Source: Ureibacillus xyleni (GTDB taxonomy: Bacteria > Bacillota > Bacilli > Bacillales_A > Planococcaceae). From it: a stretch of 64,000 nt of DNA. Below, one piece after another: positions 52,433 through 62,188 of the stretch. Position numbers and translations under genes: made by a program. Numbering within the stretch: position 1 is the first letter of the stretch; each line of letters opens with the position of its first letter. Location: contig NZ_OBMQ01000009.1 of assembly GCF_900217795.1 (NCBI RefSeq), forward strand, positions 62,001-126,000, in the 5' to 3' direction. The notes under the pieces are model-generated. The model had not been told where the DNA came from and did not search any database. It worked only from the letters and a program-made list of their open reading frames with translations.

Positions 52433-53983
52433 TTGAATTTAGTTGAAAAAGTTCGTCAAACAGCAATTGAACAACCGGATAAAGTTGCATATCACTTTTT
52501 AGGCCGTGATACTTCATATGGTGAGTTCGAACAACAAGTCAGTCAATTTGCATCAGCATTACAACAACTAGGGGTGGAAAAAGGAGATCATGTGGCATTT
52601 TTACTTGGAAATTCACCACATTTTCTAATTTCACTGTATGCAACAATGACAATTGGAGCAACAGCGATTCCTGTAAACCCAATGTATACTCCGGATGAAA
52701 TTTCATACATCATTCAAAATGGTGATGTAAAACTAGTCATTGCACTAGATATGTTGCTACCTTTAGTGGATATAGGGGTTAAGGCATTCCCACAGGTAGA
52801 ACATTATATCATTTGTGAAACGATGCCAGATATTCAGGAGAAATTAACATCTTTGAGTGATGCAGCAAAAGATAAAACACAACTTTTTTCAAAACTTCTT
52901 TCTTCAACAACAGCAACTGTAGAGCCAGTTTCTGTAGATAATGATGATGTGGCGATTATTTTATATACTTCTGGAACTACTGGTTATCCAAAAGGAGCTA
53001 TGTTAACTCATCAAAATTTATATTCAAATGCGCGGGATGTTGGAGAGTATCTAGCTATGACGAGTGAAGACCGAATAATAGCTACACTACCGGTATTCCA
53101 TGTTTTTGCATTAACTGTTGTAGTAAATGCGCCTCTATTAAAAGGAGCAACTGTTTTACTAGCACCAAGGTTTAGCCCAAATGAAATCTATGAACTTGCT
53201 GGAAGTCAAAAGGCTACCGTATTTGCAGGGGTTCCAACAATGTATAACTTCCTTTATCAATTTGAAGGGGACATTGAAAACTTCTCAAACTTAAGATTAG
53301 CAGTTTCAGGTGGAGCTCCATTACCTGTACAGGTCCTTTATGATTTTGAGAAAAAGTTTAACGTTAAAGTTTCAGAAGGTTATGGGTTATCAGAAGCTTC
53401 ACCGGTGACTTGTTTTAATCCATTAGATCGAGAACGAAAAGCAGGTTCCATTGGTATGTCTATTGTCAACGTCGAAAATAAAGTAGTTGACGTTAATGGA
53501 AATGAAGTACCAATAGGAGAAGTAGGTGAACTTATTGTTCGAGGGCCGAATGTGATGAAAGGCTATTATAAAATGCCTGAAGAAACGGCAAACGCTATTA
53601 GAGATGGATGGCTATACACTGGTGATTTAGCTAAAAAGGATGAGGACGGCTATTTCTATATCGTAGACCGTAAAAAAGATTTAATCATCGTTGGGGGATT
53701 CAATGTTTATCCTCGAGAAGTAGAAGAAGTATTATTCTCACACCCAAATATAATTGAGGCAGCTGTCGTTGGTTTCCCTGATCCTAATCTTGGTGAAGCA
53801 GTATGTGCGTTTGTTGTTTTAAAGGACAAGACTGTTTCGGAAGAGGAACTACGTAATTATTGCGCAGAACATTTGGTGAAATATAAAGTTCCAAAAGTGA
53901 TTGAGATTTTAGACGAGTTGCCAAAAAATTCAACGGGGAAAATTTTACGCCGCTCATTAAAAGATATACAAATAACACAATAA
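52433..53983 (+). CDS. yhfL: Long-chain fatty acid-CoA ligase YhfL
   Basis: A 516-residue AMP-forming ligase. Motifs: YTSGTTGYPKGAMLTHQN (P-loop), YGLSEASPVTCFNP (A5), GWLYTGDL (A7), DRKKDLIIVGGFNVYPREVEEV (A8) and NSTGKILRR (A10 Lys). The start is TTG at 52433, 8 bases after AAAGGGG, giving MNLVEKVRQ as in B. subtilis YhfL; the ATG at 52424 overlaps the ribosome site. Position near lplJ also matches. Its terminator holds element copy 2. Confidence 0.93.
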   Translation: MNLVEKVRQTAIEQPDKVAYHFLGRDTSYGEFEQQVSQFASALQQLGVEKGDHVAFLLGNSPHFLISLYATMTIGATAIPVNPMYTPDEISYIIQNGDVKLVIALDMLLPLVDIGVKAFPQVEHYIICETMPDIQEKLTSLSDAAKDKTQLFSKLLSSTTATVEPVSVDNDDVAIILYTSGTTGYPKGAMLTHQNLYSNARDVGEYLAMTSEDRIIATLPVFHVFALTVVVNAPLLKGATVLLAPRFSPNEIYELAGSQKATVFAGVPTMYNFLYQFEGDIENFSNLRLAVSGGAPLPVQVLYDFEKKFNVKVSEGYGLSEASPVTCFNPLDRERKAGSIGMSIVNVENKVVDVNGNEVPIGEVGELIVRGPNVMKGYYKMPEETANAIRDGWLYTGDLAKKDEDGYFYIVDRKKDLIIVGGFNVYPREVEEVLFSHPNIIEAAVVGFPDPNLGEAVCAFVVLKDKTVSEEELRNYCAEHLVKYKVPKVIEILDELPKNSTGKILRRSLKDIQITQ

Positions 53984-54001
53984 TCTTTTAAGATGCTCTC
54001 G

Positions 54002-54010
54002 TCTATATCG
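54002..54010. repeat. Left target-site duplication of element copy 2
   Basis: TCTATATCG, repeated exactly at 54247-54255. Confidence 0.85.
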
Positions 54011-54246
54011 GAAGCCACTGAAAAACTAAATACCGATAAAAATTTATAGTAATTATTTGCTTCTAAATAGAAGGTGGGATTCACTTCGCTTTCCACGGGC
54101 TTGGCTTCAGCCTCCTCGTCGCAAGCTCCTGCGGGGTCTTCAGCTCAAGCTGTTCCCGTAGGAGTCTTCGTGAATCCCACTTCCTAAAAGATCTGAGCGT
54201 ATTTTTATTATAAAAATTTATTAAAATCGACTTTTTCAGTGCCCTA
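54011..54246. mobile_element. 236-bp MITE-like non-autonomous element, copy 2
   Basis: Same length, orientation, ends and core as copy 1 at 15755-15990, with a single difference by my reading (T at element position 17). No transposase is encoded. A perfect 9-bp duplication flanks it, showing transposition and not duplication of a larger region, since the flanks of the two copies differ entirely. Confidence 0.85.
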
Positions 54247-54288
54247 TCTATATCGTGGGCATCTTTTTTATTAGAGGAATTTTCCAAA

Positions 54289-54317
54289 GTGACAGACTAA
54301 GCAGTAAGCTGTAAAAT
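54289..54317 (+). promoter_or_regulatory. Promoter candidate for luxS
   Basis: GTGACA (54289-54294) and TAAAAT (54312-54317) are separated by 17 bases and lie 47 bases upstream of the luxS start codon. A sigma-A-like but imperfect promoter. Confidence 0.45.
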
Positions 54318-54363
54318 AGTATAGGTGAAATAGCGAGAACACCTGAAGAAAAGAGGTAAAAAC

Positions 54364-54825
54364 ATGACAAAAATGAATGTTGAAAGTTTCAACTTAGACC
54401 ATACAAAAGTTGCAGCACCATATGTAAGACTTGCAGGAATTAAAGAAGGAAAAAATGGAGATGTCGTTCATAAATATGATGTTCGTTTTAAACAACCAAA
54501 CAAAGAGCATATGAAAATGGATGCACTCCATTCAATTGAGCATTTAATGGCTGAAAATATTCGCAACCATACAGACCATGTAGTTGATATGAGTCCAATG
54601 GGTTGTCAAACTGGTTTTTATCTAACAATGATTAACCATGATAACTATGAAGAAGTACTAACTATTTTAGAAAATACACTACAAGATGTTCTTCAAGCTA
54701 ATGAAGTTCCTGCTTGTAATGAAGTGCAATGTGGTTGGGCTGCAAATCATAGCTTAGAAGGTGCAAAAGAACTTGCAAAAGAGATGTTAGAAAAACGCAA
54801 TGAATGGTCAACAATTTTTGCGTAA
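54364..54825 (+). CDS. luxS: S-ribosylhomocysteine lyase LuxS
   Basis: A 153-residue metalloenzyme that splits S-ribosylhomocysteine to homocysteine and the autoinducer-2 precursor. The metal site is HSIEH (His56, His60, Glu59) with the distal Cys in CNEVQCGWA; the catalytic Cys is in [11 protein letters not shown]. The ATG follows AAGAGGTAAAAAC. It sits just past element copy 2, is monocistronic, and serves methyl-cycle recycling even if AI-2 signalling is unused. Confidence 0.96.
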   Translation: MTKMNVESFNLDHTKVAAPYVRLAGIKEGKNGDVVHKYDVRFKQPNKEHMKMDALHSIEHLMAENIRNHTDHVVDMSPMGCQTGFYLTMINHDNYEEVLTILENTLQDVLQANEVPACNEVQCGWAANHSLEGAKELAKEMLEKRNEWSTIFA

Positions 54826-54835
54826 TTAATTAACG

Positions 54836-54863
54836 AGACTGTCGTAATGGCGGTCTTTTTTCT
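54836..54863 (+). terminator. Terminator after luxS
   Basis: AGACTGTC pairs with GGCGGTCT allowing G-T pairs, followed by TTTTTTC. Confidence 0.75.
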
Positions 54864-55005
54864 TTGGAGAAAATATTTTGTTCATATGTCATAACATCTA
54901 CAAAAAAATGTAAATATTCGGTGAAACTGGTAGGTTTTTTTTGGAAGGAACTATATAATCATAGTATAATTGCAATAGATAAACTATGAAGTGAGGAAAT
55001 GTAGA

Positions 55006-56235
55006 GTGGATGTTTTTATTGGAAGACAACCGATTTTTAATATAGACGAAGAAGTAGTAGCCTATGAACTTTTATATCGTAATCAAAACATTAATGCCTT
55101 TCCAAATACTGAACCAGATGCAGCGACAGTAGATGTACTAGTGAATTACTTTTTATCGATGGGCATAAAAGAAGTAACAAAGGGGAAGCCAGGTTTTGTC
55201 AATTTCACAGAAAACCTATTAATGAGTCATGTCATTGAATTTATTAATCCATCCAAAATCGTTATTGAAATTTTAGAAAATGTCCCAATTACTAAAGAAT
55301 TAGTTGACCGGGTAATGGAATTAAAAGAAATTGGTTTTAAAATTGCTCTGGATGACTTTGTACTTAATAAAGATGTTGTACATTACGATAAAATTTTTGA
55401 ACACACTGACTTTATTAAAGTTGATTTTTTAGCTACTCCTTTATTAGAACGTATGGAAATTGAAAATCGAGTTAAACAATATTATCCACATATTCAATTA
55501 TTAGCGGAAAAAGTTGAAACGAGAAACCAATTTGATGTTGCGAAACATTCAGGATATACATTATTTCAAGGCTACTTTTTTGAACAACCACAAATTATTA
55601 AATCTACAGATATCCCGTTAAATACATTACAATATTTCCAAGTTATTTCTTTATTGAAGGATGAAGAACCAGATGTAAACTTAATTGCTGAGAATATCGA
55701 AAGAGATATTTCTTTATCTTATAAACTTTTACAAATAATCAATGAAACAAATAAACGGCAAAAATCAAAAGTACGATCGATTAAACAGGCAATATTATTA
55801 TTAGGATTAACTGAATTACGAAAACTAATTTACTTATTAGCTATGCGTGAAGGGGAATTAAAAAATCATACTGATTTATTTAAAGAACTTATGAGGACCT
55901 CTTTATTAAGAGCGAAAATTTGTGAAATTCTTGCGAAACAAACGAATAAAGAAAACTACTCTGAATATTTCTTAGTTGGTTTATTTTCTTTAATTGATAG
56001 CTTATTAAATAGACCGATGGATGTTATTTTAGAAAAGCTTCCTTTTTCAGAAGAAGTTTCTGATACGATTAGTGGTGTGGAAACCGAAATGACACCTTAT
56101 TTAGAATTTAGTATTGCGCTAAGTAAAATGGATTGGGACAGTATCGAACGACTTATACCTCAACTTGGTTTAGACAATGAAAAGGTTGAAATAATATATA
56201 ATGAAGCAGCAATATGGGCAGAAAAATCAATGTAA
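55006..56235 (+). CDS. EAL-HDOD protein (YuxH-like)
   Basis: A 409-residue protein with an N-terminal EAL domain (about 1-200) and a C-terminal HDOD domain. EAL motifs persist in altered form: VAYELLYR for EAL, GFVNFTENLLMS, IEILENV, ALDDFVLN, FIKVDFL, LAEKVET and FQGYFFEQP. Loss of activity in many HDOD-linked EAL domains is known, so cyclic-di-GMP hydrolysis is uncertain; binding or signalling is possible. The GTG at 55006 follows AGGAAATGTAGA and gives MDVFIGRQPIF, as in YuxH. Confidence 0.88.
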   Translation: MDVFIGRQPIFNIDEEVVAYELLYRNQNINAFPNTEPDAATVDVLVNYFLSMGIKEVTKGKPGFVNFTENLLMSHVIEFINPSKIVIEILENVPITKELVDRVMELKEIGFKIALDDFVLNKDVVHYDKIFEHTDFIKVDFLATPLLERMEIENRVKQYYPHIQLLAEKVETRNQFDVAKHSGYTLFQGYFFEQPQIIKSTDIPLNTLQYFQVISLLKDEEPDVNLIAENIERDISLSYKLLQIINETNKRQKSKVRSIKQAILLLGLTELRKLIYLLAMREGELKNHTDLFKELMRTSLLRAKICEILAKQTNKENYSEYFLVGLFSLIDSLLNRPMDVILEKLPFSEEVSDTISGVETEMTPYLEFSIALSKMDWDSIERLIPQLGLDNEKVEIIYNEAAIWAEKSM

Positions 56236-56377
56236 GGCAAAGGGATAAAACCTTTTGCCTTTTTTTATACCATTTTTATTCCATAGGTCACCCTTTATCT
56301 TAATGAAGTTCTCTTTTTTATTACCCTTTGTTATAATCGTCCACAGAATGTACAAAATAAGTCATGTGGGGAAAAAT

Positions 56378-57244
56378 ATGAGTAAAAATTATGAGAATAA
56401 AGTATTAAATTCTACAAAGAATACAATTCAGGAATACTTTTATGTACTTCTTGGAGCAGCGGTGATCGCGTTCGGATTTAATGCATTCCTATTTCCTAAC
56501 CAGGTAGCTTCCGGAGGCGTTAGTGGTATAAGTACTATTTTAAATGGACTTTTTGGATGGAATGCAGGAATCGTGCAGTACGCCTTTAATATACCGTTAT
56601 TTATTGCAGGTGTTCTAATATTAGGAAAAAAGTTTGGTGTTAAATCTTTAATCGGTACATTAGCTTTACCGTTTTTTGTTCTGTTAACAGACAACATAGA
56701 TCCATGGACAGATAACCCCTTACTTGCTGCCCTTTTCGGTGGAATAATTGTCGGATTTGGTATTGGGTTAGTATTTAAAGGAAATGCTTCTACAGGTGGA
56801 ACCGATTTACTTGCACAGATTATAACAAAATTTACAGGTCTTACTTTAGGAACAAGCGTACTCTTAATAGATGGGATTATTGCAATAAGTGCTGCCTTAG
56901 TATTTGATTTAGAAAAAGGGTTATATGCTCTTATTGGTTTATTTGTAACAACCAAAACAATCGACGTCGTTCAATTAGGTTTTAGTCAATCAAAAATGGT
57001 ATATATCATTTCCAGTAAAGAAACAGAAATACAAGATACAATCTACAAAGAGATTGATCGTGGTGTGACAAAACTACCTGTCTTTGGTGGTTATACTGGA
57101 AAAGAACGTACAATGTTAATGGTTGTTGTTTATCAAACCGAGTTCACAAAGCTGAAACAAATCATACAAATGGTTGACCCAACAGCTTTTGTCATTGTTT
57201 CTGATGCTTATGAGGTGCTGGGAGAAGGTTTCAAACGAGTATAA
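56378..57244 (+). CDS. YitT-family membrane protein (YvjA-like)
   Basis: A 288-residue protein: about five to six membrane helices (YVLLGAAVIAFGFNAFLFP; GGVSGISTILNGLFGW) then a cytosolic DUF2179 domain (TKLPVFGGYTGKERTMLMVVV). B. subtilis has several (YvjA, YpjC, YqfU, YitT), function unknown. The ATG at 56378 follows GGGGAAAAAT; the frame is open upstream by 41 codons with no site. Linked to cccB 52 bases downstream, as in the B. subtilis yvjA-cccB area. Confidence 0.85.
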   Translation: MSKNYENKVLNSTKNTIQEYFYVLLGAAVIAFGFNAFLFPNQVASGGVSGISTILNGLFGWNAGIVQYAFNIPLFIAGVLILGKKFGVKSLIGTLALPFFVLLTDNIDPWTDNPLLAALFGGIIVGFGIGLVFKGNASTGGTDLLAQIITKFTGLTLGTSVLLIDGIIAISAALVFDLEKGLYALIGLFVTTKTIDVVQLGFSQSKMVYIISSKETEIQDTIYKEIDRGVTKLPVFGGYTGKERTMLMVVVYQTEFTKLKQIIQMVDPTAFVIVSDAYEVLGEGFKRV

Positions 57245-57296
57245 TTTTGTTATAATAGGTAATGCAATCCACACTAATTATTCGGAGGGGTTTTCA

Positions 57297-57701
57297 TTGA
57301 AGAAATCATTATTAGCACTAATATTCGGTTCAGCACTATTTTTAGCAGCGTGTGGTGGCGGTGACGACGAAGCAACAAACGACACAAACACAGGCACAGA
57401 TGATACTGGTACTGAACAAACAACGGATACAGGTAACGATACTGCAACTGAAGGAACTGACACAGGTACTGAAACAGCATCTGCTGAAGGAGAAACGATT
57501 GTTAAAAGTAATTGTGCGACTTGTCATGGTGGCAACTTAGAAGGTATGGGTAGTACACCTTCTTTAGCTGACGTAGGAACTCGTTTATCTGAAGACGAAA
57601 TTTTAGACGTTATTTTAAATGGCCGTGGTGGTATGCCTGGTGGGTTACTACAAGGCGGAGATGCTGAAGCCGCTGCAGCTTGGTTAGCACAACAAAAATA
57701 A
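57297..57701 (+). CDS. cccB: Cytochrome c551 lipoprotein CccB
   Basis: A 134-residue lipoprotein: signal peptide ending LAAC (Cys19), a linker rich in Thr, Asp and Gly (about 20-65), then one c-type heme domain with CATCHGG and distal Met in GRGGMPGGL. Electron carrier on the outer membrane face, likely between menaquinol-cytochrome c reductase and oxidase. The start is TTG 57297 after GGAGGGG; the longer frame comes through the previous gene. The low-complexity linker varies freely in this family. Confidence 0.92.
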   Translation: MKKSLLALIFGSALFLAACGGGDDEATNDTNTGTDDTGTEQTTDTGNDTATEGTDTGTETASAEGETIVKSNCATCHGGNLEGMGSTPSLADVGTRLSEDEILDVILNGRGGMPGGLLQGGDAEAAAAWLAQQK

Positions 57702-57717
57702 TAAACCTTATTAAATT

Positions 57718-57754
57718 ACGAAGCCAGATTATACTGGCTTCGTTTATTTTTTAT
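57718..57754 (+). terminator. Terminator after cccB
   Basis: ACGAAGCCAG pairs perfectly with CTGGCTTCGT around ATTATA, followed by TTATTTTTT. Confidence 0.85.
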
Positions 57755-57842
57755 ATACAAACAGTTCCTCATTTTAATACTTTCTACTGGTAACATGTTA
57801 AAATAGTTACTAAATGTAAAATAAGGTAGGGGAGTATATTTA

Positions 57843-58778
57843 ATGATTCAAGTCACAACAAAAGACGTCATTGAAAAATTTAATTTAACGTTAGTCAGTG
57901 GTCACGATGGAGTTGGCCGTTATATTTCAACTAGTGATATTTCAAGACCTGGATTAGAGATGGCCGGCTACTTTACTCATTACCCAGCCAATCGTGTTCA
58001 ATTAATTGGAAAGACAGAACTCTCTTTTTTTGAAATGCTCCCAACAGAATTAAAAAAAGAACGAATGTTAAAGCTTTGTTCACAAGATACACCTGCCATT
58101 GTTGTATCAAGAGGTTTAGAAGTCCCTGAAGAATTAATTTTTGCCTCAAACGAAAATAATGTTCCGGTTCTAACAACTTCAATGCAAACAACAAGATTTT
58201 CGAGTAGATTAACAAATTTTCTTGAAAGTAAACTTGCACCCGTTACGGCTGTACATGGTGTACTAGTAGACGTTTATGGCATAGGTGTTTTGATTATTGG
58301 AAAAAGTGGTGTCGGTAAGAGTGAAACAGCTCTTGAGTTGGTCAAAAAAGGGCATCGATTAGTTGCAGATGATTGTGTAGAAATTCGCCAAGAAGCTGAA
58401 AATTTATTGATTGGTAGCCCCCCACCACTTTTAGAGCATTTATTAGAAATTCGTGGTATTGGCATTATTGATATTATGACTCTTTTCGGAGCAAGTGCAA
58501 TACGACCTTATAAACGCGTAACCCTCATTATTGAACTCGAAAACTGGGATCCAGAAAAAACGTATGATCGCCTTGGACTCGATGAAGAGAAAATGAAAAT
58601 TATTGATACGGATATCACAAAATTAACAATTCCAGTGCAACCAGGTAGAAATGTATCTGTAATCATTGAAGTTGTGGCAATGAATTATCGTCTCAAAAAA
58701 ATGGGTGTGAATGCAGCTCAAGAATTTTCGAGAAGATTAGATGAGGTAATTGCAATTCACGAGATAGAAGATATTTAA
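57843..58778 (+). CDS. hprK: HPr kinase/phosphorylase HprK
   Basis: A 311-residue enzyme that phosphorylates HPr at Ser46, the signal for CcpA-dependent carbon repression. P-loop GKSGVGKS (153-160), [11 protein letters not shown] and the signature [16 protein letters not shown]-terminal domain of about 130 residues is typical. First of hprK-lgt-ppaX-yvoF, the usual Firmicute order. The ATG follows GGGGAGTATATTTA. The CcpA box candidate at 27251 would depend on this enzyme. Confidence 0.96.
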   Translation: MIQVTTKDVIEKFNLTLVSGHDGVGRYISTSDISRPGLEMAGYFTHYPANRVQLIGKTELSFFEMLPTELKKERMLKLCSQDTPAIVVSRGLEVPEELIFASNENNVPVLTTSMQTTRFSSRLTNFLESKLAPVTAVHGVLVDVYGIGVLIIGKSGVGKSETALELVKKGHRLVADDCVEIRQEAENLLIGSPPPLLEHLLEIRGIGIIDIMTLFGASAIRPYKRVTLIIELENWDPEKTYDRLGLDEEKMKIIDTDITKLTIPVQPGRNVSVIIEVVAMNYRLKKMGVNAAQEFSRRLDEVIAIHEIEDI

Positions 58779-58802
58779 TATTTTGTTTTGGAAGGGGTTA
58801 TT

Positions 58803-59657
58803 ATGGAGAATATTTTACTTGCAATCGATCCAGTTGCTTTTTCATTTGGACCTATAAAGGTACGTTGGTATGGAATATTGATTGCTTTAGGGATTGTACT
58901 TGCCTATTTCATTGGTCAAAGGGAAGCAGTTAAACGCGGTCTACCCGAAAATTTCCTTGCAGACCTGTTAATTTGGGCAATTCCTATTTCAATCTTATCT
59001 GCACGAATTTATTACGTCATTATGAAGTGGGAATATTACGGGACTAACCCTGGGAAAATCATTCAAATTTGGAATGGTGGTATTGCCATTCATGGTGCTT
59101 TAATAGGCGCTGTCATTACAGCTTACTTCTTTTGTCGTAGTAAAGGCGTTAGCTTTTTAAAAGTTGCAGATATTGCAGCACCAAGTATTTTAATAGGCCA
59201 AATTGTCGGTCGATGGGGTAACTTTATGAACCAAGAAGCTTTTGGAGGTCCTGTTTCTCGAGAGTTTCTAGAAAATTTAATGTTGCCTAATTGGATTATT
59301 GAACAAATGTATATAAAAGAATTGGGTACATATGTTCACCCAACATTTTTATATGAATCTGTATGGAACTTAATCGGCTTAATTATTTTAATCTCTTTAC
59401 GGAAAGTGAATTTACATCGAGGGGAAATTTTCTTCTCATATATGATTTGGTATTCTATCGGACGTTTCTTTATCGAAGGAATGAGAACGGACAGCTTATA
59501 TTTAATTGGTGAATTACGTTCGGCACAAGTCGTATCAATTCTATCAATCCTAATTGGATTAGTAGCTATCATTTACAGAAGATGGAAAGTTAGACCTATT
59601 GTACGATATCTTGATCAAAAAGATACTAAAACAACAAAGGGTAAGAAACGAAAATAG
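58803..59657 (+). CDS. lgt: Prolipoprotein diacylglyceryl transferase Lgt
   Basis: A 284-residue membrane enzyme with seven helices that adds diacylglycerol to the lipobox Cys. Signature [14 protein letters not shown] (near 142), HPTFLYES and the [11 protein letters not shown] block with the catalytic Arg. I use the ATG at 58803 after GGAAGGGGTTATT; the ATG at 58788 would include the site. It acts on all lipoproteins in this window (PrsA, CccB and the three operon-type lipoproteins). Confidence 0.95.
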   Translation: MENILLAIDPVAFSFGPIKVRWYGILIALGIVLAYFIGQREAVKRGLPENFLADLLIWAIPISILSARIYYVIMKWEYYGTNPGKIIQIWNGGIAIHGALIGAVITAYFFCRSKGVSFLKVADIAAPSILIGQIVGRWGNFMNQEAFGGPVSREFLENLMLPNWIIEQMYIKELGTYVHPTFLYESVWNLIGLIILISLRKVNLHRGEIFFSYMIWYSIGRFFIEGMRTDSLYLIGELRSAQVVSILSILIGLVAIIYRRWKVRPIVRYLDQKDTKTTKGKKRK

Positions 59658-59671
59658 GGAAGTGAACATCA

Positions 59672-60307
59672 GTGAAAGCATTACTTTTTGATTTTGATGG
59701 GACATTATTAGATACAAATGAGTTAATTATTGAAACGTTTATGCATGTTTTAGAGGAGAGATTTCCTGGGCAATATTCGTCAAAAGATTGCATAAAATTT
59801 ATCGGACCGTCATTAAAAGAAACGTTTGAACAAATCACACCAAATGAAGTAGACGAAATGATTGAGAAATATCGACAATGGAATGAAGCGCATCACGATG
59901 AACTTGCTACAGAATTTGAGGGTGTGCTCCCTACATTAGAAAGGTTAAATGAACTTGGAATACGAATGGCGATTGTTTCTACAAAAAGAAGAGAAACAAT
60001 TGAAAGAGGATTAGACCTTATGGGTGCAAAATCTTTCTTTGAATTTTGGATTGGTACTGACGATGTTCAACATGTAAAACCACACCCTGAACCTGTTCTG
60101 TTAGCCATTGATAAATTGGGGGTAGAAAAAGAACATGTCATAATGATCGGGGACAATTACCATGATATCCAAGCAGGAAAAAATGCCGGAGTTAAAACTG
60201 CTGGTGTTGCATGGTCATTAAAAGGTGAAGCGTTCTTAAAACAGTTTAACCCTGATTACATGTTGTCGCATATGTCGGATTTATTAACGGTTGTGAAGGA
60301 GTTATAA
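59672..60307 (+). CDS. ppaX: Pyrophosphatase PpaX
   Basis: A 211-residue HAD phosphatase: motif I LLFDFDGTLLDTNEL, motif III KPHPEPVLLA, motif IV IMIGDNYHDIQAGKNAG. PpaX splits the pyrophosphate made by HprK's phosphorylase reaction, consistent with its place two genes downstream. The GTG at 59672 follows GGGAAGTGAACATCA. Confidence for PpaX rests on context as well as sequence. Confidence 0.9.
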   Translation: MKALLFDFDGTLLDTNELIIETFMHVLEERFPGQYSSKDCIKFIGPSLKETFEQITPNEVDEMIEKYRQWNEAHHDELATEFEGVLPTLERLNELGIRMAIVSTKRRETIERGLDLMGAKSFFEFWIGTDDVQHVKPHPEPVLLAIDKLGVEKEHVIMIGDNYHDIQAGKNAGVKTAGVAWSLKGEAFLKQFNPDYMLSHMSDLLTVVKEL

Positions 60308-60311
60308 CTTT

Positions 60312-60824
60312 ATGAGGAAAACGGAGCGATATCCAGTACAAGGTGCAAACTCTTTATGGAAAGTTTATAAGACTGTTTCATTTTGGAAAGTAGTTAAGTG
60401 TTTCATATTTATACAAATTGGGCGAGTTACTCCATTTATGGCTATGAAAAATTGGATTTATCGAACGTTTTTACATATGAAAATTGGTGACAAAACTTCT
60501 TTAGCATTAATGGTTATGCCGGATTCTATGTTTCCTGAGAGAATTTCGATTGGGAACAATACAATTATCGGATATAACACAACAATCCTTGCCCATGAAT
60601 ATTTAATAGAAGAATATCGTTTGGGCGATGTAAAAATTGGCAGTGAAGTAATGATTGGTGCAAATTCTACAATACTACCAGGCGTAGAAATTGGAGATGG
60701 TGCCATTGTTTCTGCAGCTACTCTTGTACATCGAGATGTTCCAGCAGGTAGTATGGTGGGGGGTAACCCAATGAAAATCATTTATACTGCTGAACAGATG
60801 GCAGATAGAAAGAGGAATAAATAA
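60312..60824 (+). CDS. yvoF: Left-handed beta-helix acyltransferase YvoF
   Basis: A 170-residue transferase with hexapeptide repeats (IGNNTIIGYNTTIL, IGSEVMIGANSTILPGVEIGDG) and an N-terminal hydrophobic segment. By order after ppaX it is YvoF, a putative acetyltransferase of unknown substrate. The ATG lies five bases after the ppaX stop with a modest ribosome site (GGAGTTATAACTTT). Confidence 0.85.
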   Translation: MRKTERYPVQGANSLWKVYKTVSFWKVVKCFIFIQIGRVTPFMAMKNWIYRTFLHMKIGDKTSLALMVMPDSMFPERISIGNNTIIGYNTTILAHEYLIEEYRLGDVKIGSEVMIGANSTILPGVEIGDGAIVSAATLVHRDVPAGSMVGGNPMKIIYTAEQMADRKRNK

Positions 60825-60843
60825 TAATCAACATTAATCTTGT

Positions 60844-60877
60844 ACTCACTATATTTCGAATAGTGAGTTTTTTCTTT
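60844..60877 (+). terminator. Terminator of hprK-yvoF operon
   Basis: ACTCACTAT pairs with ATAGTGAGT around ATTTCGA, followed by TTTTTTCTTTT. Confidence 0.85.
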
Positions 60878-60924
60878 TAAAGGTATAATAAAAAGGGCTA
60901 GACTCCTTTTATTTACAACTTGAG

Positions 60925-60953
60925 TTGACGTTCTTTTAAGAATTAGATACAAT
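60925..60953 (+). promoter_or_regulatory. Promoter of the histidine operon
   Basis: TTGACG (60925-60930) and TACAAT (60948-60953) are separated by 17 bases, a good sigma-A promoter about 75 bases before hisZ. No T-box is visible; repeated TCTCTAGT motifs at 60970-61000 are unexplained. Confidence 0.7.
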
Positions 60954-61027
60954 ACTTTCATAAACTAACTCTCTAGTTATCTAATTCTCTAGTGTACTAA
61001 AGTAAAAATGGTAGGATGTGGATTTTG

Positions 61028-62188
61028 ATGTCTTTAAAAATGTTTGAAAAACCGCTAGGAATGCGTGATACATTTCCGGTAATTTATGAAAAAATCGAAA
61101 CTGTTCGACAAACAGGAAGAAAATTTTTACGCGCTCGTGGATACGATTTTATTGAAACGCCAAGCTTAGAATATTTTGATACAGTCGGAAAAGCATCTGC
61201 AATTTACGATGCATCCCTTTTTAAATTAGTTGATAGTCAAGGAAACACTCTTGTACTTAGACCTGATATGACAACACCAATTGCACGTGTAGCTACATCA
61301 AAATTATTAAAAGAAAAAATCCCTTTGCGTCTTGCATACTTTGCCAACGTGTTTCGTGCACAACAAACTGAAGGTGGCCGACCAGCTGAGTTTGGACAAA
61401 TGGGTATTGAAGTAATTGGTGATAGTACTGTTTTTGCTGATGCAGAAGTGATTATTACTGCAATTCATTTAATTCAATCATTCGGAATAGAATCATTCAA
61501 AATTACGATTGGTCACGCAGGTGTCTTAAACTGCATTTTAAAAGATTATACAGAGAGCGATGAACAAGCAAGTACGCTTCGTAAACTATTAGTAGATCGA
61601 AATTATGTAGGGTTTGAAGAAGCGGTAGAGACTTTCCATTTACCTAAAACAAAATCAGATGCATTGTTACAATTTATTAATGAAGCAACTACTTTCGCAT
61701 CAATTGAAGAAATTGAGAAGTATGTTCGTAAAAACGATGCTTTAGAATATATGCAACAATTAATAGAGTTAATTAAAGCGGCAGATTTATCTCAATATGT
61801 TGCCCTTGATTTTACACTTTCAAGCCATATGAACTACTACACTGGTATGCTATTTGAAGTATTTGCTGAAGGTAGTGGATTTGAATTAGGAAATGGTGGA
61901 CGTTATGATGGGTTACTTCATCATTTTGGAAGTGAAGTAGGAGCAACAGGCTTTGGGATTCGAATTGACCGACTACTAGAGGTTTTACCTTCAAAAGAAA
62001 CTGAGGACGAAACAGTTGCTGTTATATTCAATGAACTTGAATATATGAAGGCTCTTCAAATTGCAAACAATTTACGTGAAGAAGGAAAACGTGTGACTTT
62101 GCAATCGAAAAATGGATTAATCAATGAAGAAGCATTTACGAAACAATTTGGTCAGGTTGTTTATGTTAGCCAGGAGGATTTAGCATAA
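61028..62188 (+). CDS. hisZ: ATP phosphoribosyltransferase regulatory subunit HisZ
   Basis: A 386-residue HisRS-like protein without aminoacylation activity that completes short-form HisG. Motif 2-like [38 protein letters not shown] and motif 3-like [15 protein letters not shown]. The start is unclear among ATG 61016, 61028 and 61040; I favour 61028, 9 bases after AGGATG. The stop overlaps the hisG start by one base, so the pair is translationally linked. Confidence 0.93.
   Translation: MSLKMFEKPLGMRDTFPVIYEKIETVRQTGRKFLRARGYDFIETPSLEYFDTVGKASAIYDASLFKLVDSQGNTLVLRPDMTTPIARVATSKLLKEKIPLRLAYFANVFRAQQTEGGRPAEFGQMGIEVIGDSTVFADAEVIITAIHLIQSFGIESFKITIGHAGVLNCILKDYTESDEQASTLRKLLVDRNYVGFEEAVETFHLPKTKSDALLQFINEATTFASIEEIEKYVRKNDALEYMQQLIELIKAADLSQYVALDFTLSSHMNYYTGMLFEVFAEGSGFELGNGGRYDGLLHHFGSEVGATGFGIRIDRLLEVLPSKETEDETVAVIFNELEYMKALQIANNLREEGKRVTLQSKNGLINEEAFTKQFGQVVYVSQEDLA

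Larger units (their letters stand above)
53990..54268 (+). terminator. yhfL terminator split by a mobile element (copy 2)
   Basis: AAGATGC (53990-53996) and GCATCTTTTTT (54259-) are arms of a terminator now 262 bases apart. Removing the element and one TCTATATCG copy gives a normal hairpin with a 17-base loop. Confidence 0.75.

Noticed and set aside
56440-56955. 171-residue reverse ORF opposite the YitT gene
   Set aside because: Antisense shadow; the forward gene has membrane topology and the DUF2179 domain.
57297-57480. Thr/Asp/Gly repeats in CccB as a novel repeat domain
   Set aside because: Low-complexity linkers are normal between lipid anchor and heme domain in this family.
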